From Micromonospora terminaliae (GTDB lineage: Bacteria; Actinomycetota; Actinomycetes; Mycobacteriales; Micromonosporaceae), in contig NZ_CP045309.1 in NCBI RefSeq assembly GCF_009671205.1, positions 2,170,001 to 2,234,000 on the forward strand: a DNA stretch of 64,000 nt, in the 5' to 3' direction. This document shows, one piece after another, positions 49,466 to 58,764 of the stretch. How positions within the stretch are numbered: position 1 is the first letter of the stretch; each line of letters begins with the position of its first letter. A model generated the notes under the pieces. The model was not told the origin of the DNA. It was given only the letters and a program-made list of their open reading frames with translations, and ran no database searches. A program made the translations under genes and the position numbers.

Positions 49466-49527
49466 CGGCTCACCCGGGTCGGGCAGCGCGCGGCTCGCCA
49501 CGAAGGGCGGCCAGGGCACGCGGGGCT

Positions 49528-50136
49528 CTAGCGCAGGGCAACCTCGCCCGCGCGGACGGCGCGCATTGCGCGCTCGACAGTCTCCTGATTTTCGCCGACC
49601 GGAGCCACGTAGTCGACGACGTCGCGCGCAGCGTCGTACCCGAGCATTCGGGTGATCACCCAGGTGGCGAGATACTGGGACGCCAGGCATCCGCCCGCCG
49701 TGGCGATGTTCCCCTCGGCGTGGAACGGCGCGTCCAGCACGGTGACATTGCAGGCTTCGACGAACGGCCGGCTCTTCCTGTCCGTGCACGCCGGCATGCC
49801 GTCGAGCAGCCCGAGCCGCGCGAGCACCAGCGCGCCCGAGCACTGCGCGCCGATCAGCTGTCGCGAAGGATCGAGTGCCAGCCTGGAGATCAGCCGGTCG
49901 TCGGCGACCACCTCGCGCGCCTTCACCCCACTACCGATCAGCACGACGTCGGCCTCGGTCACGAACTCGATCGGGCGCTGCCCGGTCACCTCGACGCCGT
50001 TCATCGACGTGACCACAGGCGTCGGCGTCGTGATGAAAGCCTCCAAGCCGTTCTGACGGCACCGGTTGATCAGCGCGGAAGCGATAAAGCTGTCGAGCTC
50101 GTTGAACCCGTCGAAGGTGACCACGGCTACCTGCAT
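49528..50136 (-). CDS. DJ-1/PfpI-family protein
   Basis: A 202-residue class I glutamine-amidotransferase-like protein. It begins QVAVVTFDGFNELDSF, the usual first strand with the conserved Glu. The nucleophile elbow is IGAQCSGALVLARLGLLDG, with Cys at about 99. It is close to the isonitrile-hydratase/ThiJ branch. GCLASQYLATWVITRMLGYDAA near the end is also typical. The exact reaction cannot be told. ATG 50136 follows an in-frame GTG; there is no strong ribosome binding site. Confidence 0.85.
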   Translation of the reverse strand: MQVAVVTFDGFNELDSFIASALINRCRQNGLEAFITTPTPVVTSMNGVEVTGQRPIEFVTEADVVLIGSGVKAREVVADDRLISRLALDPSRQLIGAQCSGALVLARLGLLDGMPACTDRKSRPFVEACNVTVLDAPFHAEGNIATAGGCLASQYLATWVITRMLGYDAARDVVDYVAPVGENQETVERAMRAVRAGEVALR

Positions 50137-50325
50137 CACAACTCCCTGAGTACGGCGTCAGGTCCCCACTCTCCCTGGCGCGCCCGCGCCGGGCCGAGGG
50201 CCAATCAGCGGCTCGCGGCATGTCCACGGTCGATGGCGACGCGAATTTGAGAGGTACGCAGCGTTATGAGTGCTTCGACCGTTACAAGGCTAGTCCGGTG
50301 ATGCAGACGATCTGGGGAGCTGTGC

Positions 50326-50514
50326 GTGGATTCGTACCCTGCTGTCGAGGCTCACGGCCTGATCGGTGATCTGCAGACGGCGGCGCTGGTGGCTATGGAC
50401 GGGACGCTGGACTGGTTCTCCGGGCCCGTAACGGCACCTTCTCGACGACACCTGGGTGAGCAGGAGCTCGCCGTTCGTGCCTGGCGATCTGTGCCCCCGG
50501 GCTTCCCCACCTAG
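50326..50514 (+). pseudogene. 5' stump of a GH15 (glucoamylase/trehalase-like) gene
   Basis: The first 33 codons read SYPAVEAHGLIGDLQTAALV then AMDGTLDWFSGP. This is the conserved start of actinobacterial glycoside hydrolase 15 proteins (HGLIGD-x-x-TAALV, then DGT-x-DWF). After about 50425 similarity ends; the remaining 28 codons are random and the frame stops at 50514. GH15 enzymes are about 600 residues, so nearly all of the gene is lost where the DUF4132 region begins. Confidence 0.75.
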
Positions 50515-50535
50515 GATGCCCTCGCGTATGCATGG

Positions 50536-52972
50536 TCATGAGGCGAGCTGCCGCAGCACCGTGGGATCGGTGATCGTGTCGTCGGCGGCGAGCATGATCG
50601 CCTTCGACAGGATCGTCGACAGCATCGGGTCGTCCTCGAACGGCAGGTGCAGCCGCCCCGTGCCCCCACGTGCGGGAACGATGCAAAGGTAGGCATCGTT
50701 GGGCTCCATCATGATGTTGCCCGAGCCGAGGTGGATCCGGTAGCCGCGCAGGTTCCCGCGTACGTGCAGGTATCGGTCCGCGAGGGTGACCCGCCCGGCG
50801 ATGGCCATGCGGGGGAGCAGGCGGGCCAGGGCGTCCCGGCGCACCTCCGCCGACGGGGTCAGCGCCCCGACCACGGTGCTGTGCCAGTAGTCCCGGAACC
50901 GGTCCTCGCCGCGGTCTGCCCACTGCGGGTCGGTGGCGATCGAGGTGACGCCGACGAACAGGTCCACGTCCCGCATCGCCTCGGTGAACACCAGCAGCGG
51001 TACGTCCGCGAGCGGTGCGGGCTGCCACGTCGCGCCGTCCTGTCGGGCGAAGCGCACCTGGTCGGTGGAGCAGTAGTGGACGTCGTAGTCGCGTGGATCG
51101 TCGGTGTCGACCAGTTGGTGGTGGAAGGACGCCCGCCACGCACCACCGCCGAAGAGCTTCGTGGCTTCGCTGTCGTACCCACCGTCCCACGTGCCGAGGT
51201 AGCCGGCCTGCCAGCCGCGGGCGCGCATGAGCGCGTTCGCCTGGCGGTAGCGCAGGATGTGCGCGGCGAACCGGTTGGAGTAGGAACTGGTCCGCTCCTC
51301 GGCCGGCGTGAGCAGGTAGACCTCGCGAAAGGCCTGCTTGAACGGCTGCGTCAGGCCGGTGGCGAGCACCCGTTCACGCCAGGCGAGGGTCTCATCCACA
51401 CCGGCGCGGATGGGGTGCCACAGCCGGACCCGGTCACCGCGCGCCGGCCGCCCGTCGAGACCGGCGATCGTCCACTCGTCGCCGTCTTCCCAAGGCAGGC
51501 CGGCCGACCAGTCGCGCCCGTCGGTGCTGGTCTCCCAGATCAGCCGCCGCCCGTACGTCCCGGTGATCGGGTGGTCCAGGAAGCGGGACACCCAGTCCGG
51601 GTACGCCCAAGTGCGCGCCTCGGACAGCAGCGCCTCCACCCGCTGGCGCTCGGCGGTCAGGGTCGCGTTGATGCCCTTCACCCCGTCGCGCAGTTGCTTC
51701 AGCTCGTCGGCGTGCGTCTCCTTGAGCGCGACCGGGACGCCCTTGAGCGACGACGTCACCGCGAGCGAAGGTCAGACGCGCCTTCTCGCCCACGACCCGC
51801 ACCGTCGCCTCGTACGCGCCCACCTGGGTCCGCCGGCTCCCGGCGGAGTCGAGCCCGTGGTCGTCGACGGCGAGTTCCATCACCTCACTGAGTGACCACC
51901 CCCGCAGGGCGCCCAGGCGGGCCAGCGCGGACTGCACCCGACCGCGCACCGCCTTGTTCTTCACGGTCACCGCGAGCCGCGCCAAAGTCCGCACCGGCGC
52001 CTCACCGTCGCGCCCCGCGAGCAGTTGCACGGCCGCGATCGCGGTGCGCTGGGCGTGCGGGAAACCGGACGCCTGGCGGGGCGCGGCCGAGGCGGTGGCG
52101 GTGACCCTGGCCAGCAGGTCCGTCGCCGCCTCGTCCGACTCCCGCGACAGCGCCCACACCAGGCCACGGAGGAGACGGTCCGAGTCGTCGTGCACGGAAT
52201 GCCGGTGGGCGGCGAACGCTTCCAGGATGCCGCGAACTGCCGTCTTCCCGTCGGTCGTGAGGAGCTCGTCGAGGAGGCGCAGCCATTTGGCCGGTGCCGC
52301 CGGCTTGTCGAGCGAGGCGCAGTGCGCCAGCAGCTCGGGCACACCCGGCGCGGCGAGGACGTCCCCCAAGGCGGCGCGCACGAGCGGACCGAACTCGTCC
52401 CCGTTGTGCAGCAACCAGGACGGCACGCGGCGACCGGTGGCGCGGTCGAGCGCCTGCCCGATCAGCACGGCGACGCGCCGCCGCGGCCCGGCTGCCATGA
52501 AGTCGTCCTCGGCGATCTCGTCGAACAGGGCCGAGAGCGCCGGCGCCAGATCGGCCAGGTCCGCGGGAGCCAGACGCACGGCGATCGTCGCCGGCAACTC
52601 CAGGTGGGCGCCGTTGTCGTAGCCGTGCCCCCGTCCGGCAACCTCCAGACACCACAGGAGATCCGCCCGGGTCCAGTCGTGCTCGCCGTCGGCGAGACTC
52701 CGCAGGACGTCGTTCAGCGCGGAAGGGATCGAGCCGGCCGCGGCCTCCAGGTGCACGGCCAGCGCGGCGCGGCGGCGAAGCTCCGCCGGCCACGACTCGG
52801 TGACGGCCCACTCGGGCGTGCGGGTCACCGACGACGTCCAGTAGTAGGTGGTTGTTGTCCGGAGCAGCGGCCGAACCTGGGCATCGGCTTCGGCGATCCC
52901 GGTCTCCACCTGCCGGCGATCCGCCGCGCTCAGCGCGGGAAGCAACCGCGTCCAGTCACCCACGTCAGCCAC
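50536..52972 (-). pseudogene. DUF4132-domain protein interrupted by a frameshift
   Basis: Two frames make one protein of about 810 residues. The upstream part starts at GTG 52972 (VADVGDWTRLLPALSAADRR) and runs to VGEKARLTF near 51775. There the sense continues in the next frame as SLKGVPVALKETHADELKQL, RTWAYPDWVSRFLDHPITGT and on to the end at 50536. The LTF...K-x-VP-x-x-K-x-HADEL sequence is the usual entry of the DUF4132 domain. It is split exactly there, at the GCTCGCGGTGACGTCGTCGC stretch around 51755-51775. A GTG at 51759 could start the downstream half as its own 407-residue protein. DUF4132 proteins are large and uncharacterised. The cause may be mutation, sequencing error or natural splitting. 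Confidence 0.75.
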
Positions 52973-53357
52973 CCACCAGGGGAACGAGCCGCACGAAGGC
53001 CACCTCGGGATCCCCGAACAGGTCGATCTCCTCGTTCAGATCCTCGACCTGGCGGTCACCCACCAGCAGCACGAAGCCATTGCGGGCGAAGGCGGCACAC
53101 GCCGCGTCCGCCTGACGCTCCCAGTCCAGCCGCCGGCCGCGACCGACCCGATAGCCGTTCAACGTCGCCTCCGCGTCGGTCGGCCGCACCAGACCCCGGA
53201 AGACGTCGGCCTGGCCGGCATTGAACCGCGCCACCTCCTCGCGGACGCGCAACCGGACCAGCTCCCGCGCGGAGATGCGCCCCGGCAGACCGGTCAACGG
53301 CCACTGATCGATCGCCCTGCCCGTCGCTGTCTCGTCCCGAACCGTCACCGTGGCCAT
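52965..53357 (-). CDS. hypothetical protein upstream of DUF4132, 130 aa
   Basis: A soluble alpha/beta-looking protein beginning ATVTVRDETATGRAIDQWPL, with a helix ISARELVRLRVREEVARFN and a Phe-Val-rich end. It overlaps the DUF4132 start by 8 bp and has the good ribosome binding site AAGGAG, so it is the first gene of a coupled pair. I recall similar small proteins preceding DUF4132 genes, but no function is known; a partner or chaperone role is inferred from the coupling. Confidence 0.75.
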   Translation of the reverse strand: MATVTVRDETATGRAIDQWPLTGLPGRISARELVRLRVREEVARFNAGQADVFRGLVRPTDAEATLNGYRVGRGRRLDWERQADAACAAFARNGFVLLVGDRQVEDLNEEIDLFGDPEVAFVRLVPLVGG

Positions 53358-53422
53358 TCCGCCGTGCTCCTTGCCTTGAGGTGAGCGGCATCATGGCACG
53401 ACGGTCCGACGGAACCGTTCGT

Positions 53423-53857
53423 TCAGCCGCCTGGGCAGCGGGTGTCACCGCCGCTGTGTTCCACGCAGTGCCCCGGCGGGCCGGGCGTCGTCACGGCCGG
53501 CGCCGGATCGAGGTCCCGGCCGGCGAGCAGGGCGAACGGTACGGCGGGCACGGCGATCACGACGGCCAGCACCAGGAAAACGACCGCGGTGCGTACCAGC
53601 CGCAGTTGGTACGCCACGAGCGCGATGAGGGCCGGCCCGGCGGTCGCCACCAACGCGGCGACCAGCACCGCCACGTTCGCCCGACGTCTGAGGTCCTCGA
53701 ACTCGCCGGGCTGGTCGCCGTAGCTGACGCTCCACTGCTCCAGGCCGATGCCCACCCACCACACGGCCGCCGTGATCAGCCCGCAGACCCAGAGCAGGAA
53801 CAGGAATCCCACGATCGGGCCACCCCGTCGACCTGTGCCGACCGCTTCAGACGTCAT
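53423..53857 (-). CDS. membrane protein, 144 aa
   Basis: Three hydrophobic helices at about 15-38, 62-85 and 90-110, a short amphipathic loop between the first two (VSYGDQPGEFEDLRRR), and a Pro/Thr-rich, cysteine-containing tail outside or inside the cell. No family recognised. ATG 53857 gives a short charged lead before the first helix. It is separated by 66 bp from the DUF4132 partner gene on the same strand. Confidence 0.65.
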   Translation of the reverse strand: MTSEAVGTGRRGGPIVGFLFLLWVCGLITAAVWWVGIGLEQWSVSYGDQPGEFEDLRRRANVAVLVAALVATAGPALIALVAYQLRLVRTAVVFLVLAVVIAVPAVPFALLAGRDLDPAPAVTTPGPPGHCVEHSGGDTRCPGG

Positions 53858-54049
53858 GCGGTCAGCGTGGACGGCCTAACCCCGGCCGAGCATGAGTCGG
53901 CGTACTCAGGTTCGCTCGGATCCCGGCCACTGACCCGATCTTCACCACAACCTGCTTCCACTCGTCCCGGAGGGGTTGCCCGGTCGCAGCGTTGTGCTGG
54001 TCGCTCACTGCACGGCGCTCGAAGCGCGGGCCGAAGCTCAGTACATCAG

Positions 54050-54615
54050 TTCCCAGCCTGGCTGGTGCACTCCTGGCGGCCAAGATGGCCGGCCACCCGC
54101 ACGTGATTACCGACGGCACGCTGATCGAGACCGACCGCTGCCAGACCCTTGGCCCGACCCCCGGAGTCGACCTGTGGTGGCCGGGCGAACACAACAACCA
54201 CGGCGGCAATGTGCAAGTACTCACCATGCCCGACGGATGGCCACTGTGGACCTCCGACGTATGCCCCGGCCGCGAACACGACACCACCTGCCTGCCCGCC
54301 CACACCGAACTATTGCCGTCCATCCAGGCCTGGGTCAGCGAGGACCTGGCCACGCTGAGCGACCTCGGTTACGAAGGCGAAGCCGACACGATCACCGTGC
54401 CGATCAAGAAGCCACAGGGCGGCAAGCTCACCGAGGATCAGAAGGCTCACAACCGTGACCACAGCCGCAAACGCGGACCGGGTGAACGCGGAAACTCCCT
54501 GCTCAAGATGACCTTCAAGGCACTGCGCAACGTCAGCGTCAGCCCGTGGGACATCGGCGACATCACCCGCGCGGCGCTCGTGCTCCTGCACATCGAATAC
54601 GGACGAACCGCATGA
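54050..54615 (+). pseudogene. 5'-truncated IS5-type (DDE_Tnp_4) transposase
   Basis: About 188 codons of a DDE transposase: VITDGTLIETDRC (first catalytic Asp), WWPGEHNNHGGNVQVL, DLGYEGE (second Asp), then GERGNSLLKMTFKALRNVS with the glutamate helix, and a normal end HIEYGRTA. The N-terminal helix-turn-helix region is missing; the open frame extends to 53992 with random sequence. Ends or target duplications were not found. It is a dead insertion sequence. Confidence 0.8.
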
Positions 54616-54701
54616 TCACGAACCGTCACCGAGGAGTTTGCTCGGAATAGCTCACTGCTTCGCGGCCTACAGAACTCGTCGTGTTGATCTAGGGTGATGC
54701 G

Positions 54702-55376
54702 ATGACCGCCAAGCCCGTGACGACAGTACTGTTCGACTTCGCCTGGACTCTGTTCGCCAGCGACTCGAAGCGCTGGGTGGGCAACGCGGTGGCGTCGATC
54801 GACCGGACATTGGCTGCCGGCGAGGCGCACCGTATTGCTGGCGACTTCGCGGAACTGTTGCGGGCGACGGCCACGGATCCGGCCCACATCGCCCGGGATC
54901 TGGATCCGCGAGTCTGGGATCGGGCGATCCTCGCCGTGCTGGAACAGATTCCTGGGGTGGACCAGGCGCTGGCATCGGTCTTGCACGAAACACGCGCCGA
55001 AGCGATCGAGCCGTACGCCGACACCGTCGCCACCCTGTCCGCATTGCGTGATAGCGGTGTTCGCATCGGCGTCGTCAGCAACGTCGGCTGGGACATCCGC
55101 AAATGCTTTGCGCGGCACGGACTCGAAGGCTATGTCGATGCGTTCGTGCTGTCCTACGAGGTCGGCTTCGTCAAACCGGACCCTCGGATCTGGGGCGCCG
55201 CCCTCGAAGCCCTCCATGCCGCACCGGGCCAGACCCTGATGGTCGGTGATCATCCCGCCGGCGACGGCGGATCGGTTTCCGCCGGCATACCAGCGCTGAT
55301 CCTGCCAATGGTGGATTCGCCCGCGCAGAAACGCGGCTTCGAATGCGTGCTCAGGCTTGCCCAGGTTGCGTCCTGA
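54702..55376 (+). CDS. HAD-like hydrolase with altered motif I
   Basis: A 224-residue haloacid-dehalogenase-superfamily protein. Motif I reads LFDFAWTLF: the nucleophile Asp is present but the second Asp of the usual DxDxT is Ala. Motif II is GVVSNVG, motif III the Lys in GFVKPDP, and motif IV GDHPAGDG. Loss of the acid/base Asp argues against ordinary phosphatase activity; dehalogenase-like members can do without it, and so could a regulatory protein. It lies between the transposase relic and a gene-poor region. ATG 54702 has a weak AGGGTG site. Confidence 0.85.
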   Translation: MTAKPVTTVLFDFAWTLFASDSKRWVGNAVASIDRTLAAGEAHRIAGDFAELLRATATDPAHIARDLDPRVWDRAILAVLEQIPGVDQALASVLHETRAEAIEPYADTVATLSALRDSGVRIGVVSNVGWDIRKCFARHGLEGYVDAFVLSYEVGFVKPDPRIWGAALEALHAAPGQTLMVGDHPAGDGGSVSAGIPALILPMVDSPAQKRGFECVLRLAQVAS

Positions 55377-55809
55377 CAGGTCTGTCGCTGGCATTCACGT
55401 GAAGCTCCTTGTGAAGTTGATCTCTCGGCAGAGACCTTCTTCATTTGGGAGCTTCACTCATATCTGTTGCAGCCGACCACGTCGGCGTGTCGTGATAGGA
55501 CATCCAAGAGCGTCACAGACCGCGATCACCACGTTGCGCGGAAAGGCTACTTCCTCGCCGAAGGCACGGCGCTGGCCTTGCGAGCACACTTGCTTGCCAC
55601 GGCTCGCCCGGAGCTCCTGGTAGCCGCAGACGTGAAGCGACACGGCGGCCCCGGACCTGGTGTGCTGGCAGTGGCAGCCCGGCCAGGTCTGGGTCTGGCA
55701 GCTCCGCTACCTGCACGACCCTGGAACACCACAGCACTGGCCCCCCGCCGCTGTGCTCGCCGCAGTTGTCGCCGACCCGCTGTCGGCCGGCCTCGAGCTC
55801 GACGAAGCC
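55377..55809. other. intergenic, no gene recognised
   Basis: No supported gene. Frames such as WQPGQVWVWQLRYLHD near 55660-55730 are curious but lack start and context. Confidence 0.4.
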
Positions 55810-56466
55810 TCAGCTGCCGTCCACGAGGCCGAGGCCGGCCTGCCGCGCCCGAATGATTGCCTGGGCCCGGTCCGCGACCCGCAGTTTGGCGAAGATGTTC
55901 GTCACGTGGTTGCGGACGGTCTTGTCGGACAGGTTCAACCGCCGGGCGATTTCCCGATTTCCGAGCCCCGCCGCGATCAGGTCGAGGACCTCCCGCTCGC
56001 GATCGGTGAGCATCGGGAACGGTCGGCCGGGCCGGTCCCCGCGGCGGTGGGCTGCGAGGACGCGCAGGACGCCGGCCGCGATGCCGGAGCCGAATAGCGC
56101 CTCGCCGGCCGCCACCGCGCGGATCGCGCCCACGATCCGATCTCCGTCCGCACCCTTGACCACATAGCCTCTGGCACCGGCGCGCAGCGCCGCGATGACG
56201 GACTCGTCGTCGTCGAACATCGTCAGCACCAGCACGGCGACCTCGGGTGCGGCGGCAACCAGTCGTCGGGTCGCCTCGACGCCGTTGACGACCGGCATGT
56301 GCAGGTCCATCAGCACGACGTCCGGACGCAGCCGTACGGCGAGGTCGAGGGCGTCAGCTCCGTGCTCGGCTGCGGCGAGCACCTCGATGTCGGGGGCGTC
56401 CTCGAGCACACCGGTCAGGCCCGCACGGAAGACCGGGTGGTCATCGGCGATGAGTACGCGGATCAC
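55810..56466 (-). CDS. LuxR/NarL-type response regulator
   Basis: A 218-residue two-domain regulator. The receiver domain has IADDHPVF near the start, the phospho-acceptor Asp54 in LMDLHMP, and the Lys in YVVKGADG. The C-terminal LuxR helix-turn-helix is LTDREREVLDLIAAGLGNRE and KTVRNHVTNIFAKL. GTG 56466 overlaps the kinase stop by 4 bp. It should be phosphorylated by the kinase encoded upstream (56463-58454) and act as a transcription factor; targets are unknown. Its own upstream in-frame codons lie in the kinase gene. Confidence 0.92.
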   Translation of the reverse strand: MIRVLIADDHPVFRAGLTGVLEDAPDIEVLAAAEHGADALDLAVRLRPDVVLMDLHMPVVNGVEATRRLVAAAPEVAVLVLTMFDDDESVIAALRAGARGYVVKGADGDRIVGAIRAVAAGEALFGSGIAAGVLRVLAAHRRGDRPGRPFPMLTDREREVLDLIAAGLGNREIARRLNLSDKTVRNHVTNIFAKLRVADRAQAIIRARQAGLGLVDGS

Positions 56467-58454
56467 GATGCGACCACCGGGAGGACTGCCTCCACCTGAG
56501 TTCCCTGCCCCTGCCGGAACGTCACTGTGCACCGCCCGCCCAACTCCTCGGCGCGTTCCCGCATGGAGGCCAGACCGACGCCGAACGCCGCCGGAGCCAC
56601 CCCGCTGCCGTCGTCCCAGACAGTGATGAGCAGCGCGTCGTGCTGGCTGACCGAAACCCGGCAGGTGCGGGCACCAGCATGCCGGACCGCGTTGGTCATC
56701 GCCTCCAACGCGATCCGGTAGGCCGCCACCTCCACTGCGGCGGGAAGCCCGTACGGCCTTCCGGGCAGATCCTCCTCCACCAGCACGGTCGGCGCCGTGG
56801 TGGCCGCGTTGAACACCTCGGCGTGGCGGCGCAGCGCGTCGACCAAGCCGCCCTGGTCAAGGGTGGGCGGGCGCAGATCGGCAACGATCCGCCGGACCTC
56901 CTCGACGCACGCCGCGCACTGTTCCCGCAGCTCCGCGAGCAGGGGCCCCGCTTCGGGCCCGTCGCGGTGCGCGCGCCGCGCCGCGGTCTCCAGGCCGAGG
57001 GTGATGCCCGCCAGCGCCGGCCCCATGCCGTCGTGCAGCTCGCGACGGATGCGCAGGCGCTCCTCCTCGCGGGCCATGATGACCCGCTCGCGGGAGCGGC
57101 GCAGGTCCCGGGTCACGCGGACGCCGTGGGCGGCGACCCCGGCCTGGCGGGCAAACGCCTCCAGCAGCCGCCGGTCCGCTGGCGACAGGTCCTGCTCACC
57201 ACGGCGAGGTCCGACAATGAGTACGCCGACCGGCTCGCCGGAGTAGGTCAGCGGGAACTCGACGGTGCCGGCGATTGGCTCGCCGGCCGTGTAGGCCGGG
57301 GTCGCCTCGGCCGTCAACCGCACGGCCGCGTACGGCAGCCGCAGCGTCGCCCGTACGGTGTCCACGACCGCCGGCAGCACGGCATCGACGTCCATCGTCT
57401 GGGCCAGCCGCTCCCCGAACGACGTCAGGGCGGCCAGCGGGTCGTCTCGCCGCCCGTACAGCAACCGCTCCACCGCCAACTGCACCCGGTGCCGCACCCC
57501 GGCCAGCAGCAGCGCGGCGACCGCCGCCACCAGGGCCGGCCCGACACCGGGGCCCAGGTTCGCCCCCAACGCCGCCGCGGCCAGCAGGTACGCCGCCAGA
57601 GCCACACCGGTCAGCAGTGCGTAGACCAGCGCGCGGGACAGCACCGTCTCGATGTCGAAGAGTTGGTGCCGGACGACGCCCACCGTCAACGCGGCTACCG
57701 CCGCGACGTGCAGGGCGAACGTCACCACGTCCGACCACGGGCCCTGGGTGGCGGTCAAGATGAGGGCGAGCGCTGCGACGAACCATGCGTCCTGGCGCCG
57801 CCGCGCCGGCTCGGCGCGGCGCATGCCCAGCACGACGGCGACGACCGCCACCGCCCCGACCGCAACCGCCACGAAGAACGCCACCAGCACGACCGTCAGC
57901 TGCGGCCCGTCGGGTAGCGGAAGGTCGAGCGGATTGTGGTACGCCCCGCCCGTCTCACCGGCGACGACCTGATCGACGGTGGCGATTCCCACGATGGCCA
58001 CCGTGCCGCTCGTAAGCGCCACCGCGGCCGGCGCCCGCCAGCCTGGCGAGCGTAGCCGTCCGTCCGGGAACAGCAGCGGAAGCGCGACCACCATCAGCAG
58101 GAACGCGGGCAGCCACAGCCAGACGGCCAGTGCGGCGACGCCCGCGCCGGGCAACGCGCCCGGCCGGGTGAACAGCGTGTACGTGACGTACTCCGCCGCC
58201 GTCGAGCTGGCAGCCGCGCACAGCCCGGCGGCCCCGAGCACCCAACCCAGCCGGTTGGCCGGCTGGCGACGCAGCACCAACGCGCCGACCACGCCGAACG
58301 CCAAGCCGGCCACCCAGGTGTTGGCCTGGTTTCCGGACAGGAACGAGGCTAGCCGGCCATGGCTGCTCCAGACCCCCCACAGGGTCATCGTGGAGAGCAT
58401 GACCGTGACTCCCGCGACGACGGCGGGAGCCACCAGCGGACGTCGCAGCCTCAT
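56463..58454 (-). CDS. multi-pass sensor histidine kinase (HisKA_3)
   Basis: A 663-residue kinase. Residues 1-330 contain about nine membrane helices, ending in a conserved FDIETVLSRALVYALL block. A GAF-like domain follows (about 340-445), then the NarX/DegS-type dimer helix with phospho-His474 (RRELHDGMGPALAGI), the N box ALEAMTNAVRHAGA and the G box DDGSGV...GLASMRERAEELGG. The set is complete. Together with the NarL-type regulator directly downstream it forms a two-component system. The large membrane sensor has no extracytoplasmic domain and may sense the membrane itself or a small ligand. ATG 58454. Confidence 0.92.
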   Translation of the reverse strand: MRLRRPLVAPAVVAGVTVMLSTMTLWGVWSSHGRLASFLSGNQANTWVAGLAFGVVGALVLRRQPANRLGWVLGAAGLCAAASSTAAEYVTYTLFTRPGALPGAGVAALAVWLWLPAFLLMVVALPLLFPDGRLRSPGWRAPAAVALTSGTVAIVGIATVDQVVAGETGGAYHNPLDLPLPDGPQLTVVLVAFFVAVAVGAVAVVAVVLGMRRAEPARRRQDAWFVAALALILTATQGPWSDVVTFALHVAAVAALTVGVVRHQLFDIETVLSRALVYALLTGVALAAYLLAAAALGANLGPGVGPALVAAVAALLLAGVRHRVQLAVERLLYGRRDDPLAALTSFGERLAQTMDVDAVLPAVVDTVRATLRLPYAAVRLTAEATPAYTAGEPIAGTVEFPLTYSGEPVGVLIVGPRRGEQDLSPADRRLLEAFARQAGVAAHGVRVTRDLRRSRERVIMAREEERLRIRRELHDGMGPALAGITLGLETAARRAHRDGPEAGPLLAELREQCAACVEEVRRIVADLRPPTLDQGGLVDALRRHAEVFNAATTAPTVLVEEDLPGRPYGLPAAVEVAAYRIALEAMTNAVRHAGARTCRVSVSQHDALLITVWDDGSGVAPAAFGVGLASMRERAEELGGRCTVTFRQGQGTQVEAVLPVVAS

Positions 58455-58764
58455 TGTTTCCTCATTCTGCCGCGCGGCGCGTCCGCGTAGCTAGGCGCTC
58501 CGGCGCCGCTCGGGCGCTGTCCTGGCCGCAAGTCGGGACCACGCTCCCTGTAAACCGGGACACGAGGCGACAGACGCTGCCCCCGTGAACCCCAACAGAT
58601 GACCCGGACGCAACGAGCGCGCCTGAAGCTCGTGCCGCGTGCCGAACCGGGTCAGGCTGAAAACCGAGTCGGTCACATGCCGGCGCGGGACCTCGGCAAC
58701 CGGTACCCGGGACAGGGGCTTACGCAAGCTCACTAACGGTTCTTATCGTCCGGAGGAGCCGATA

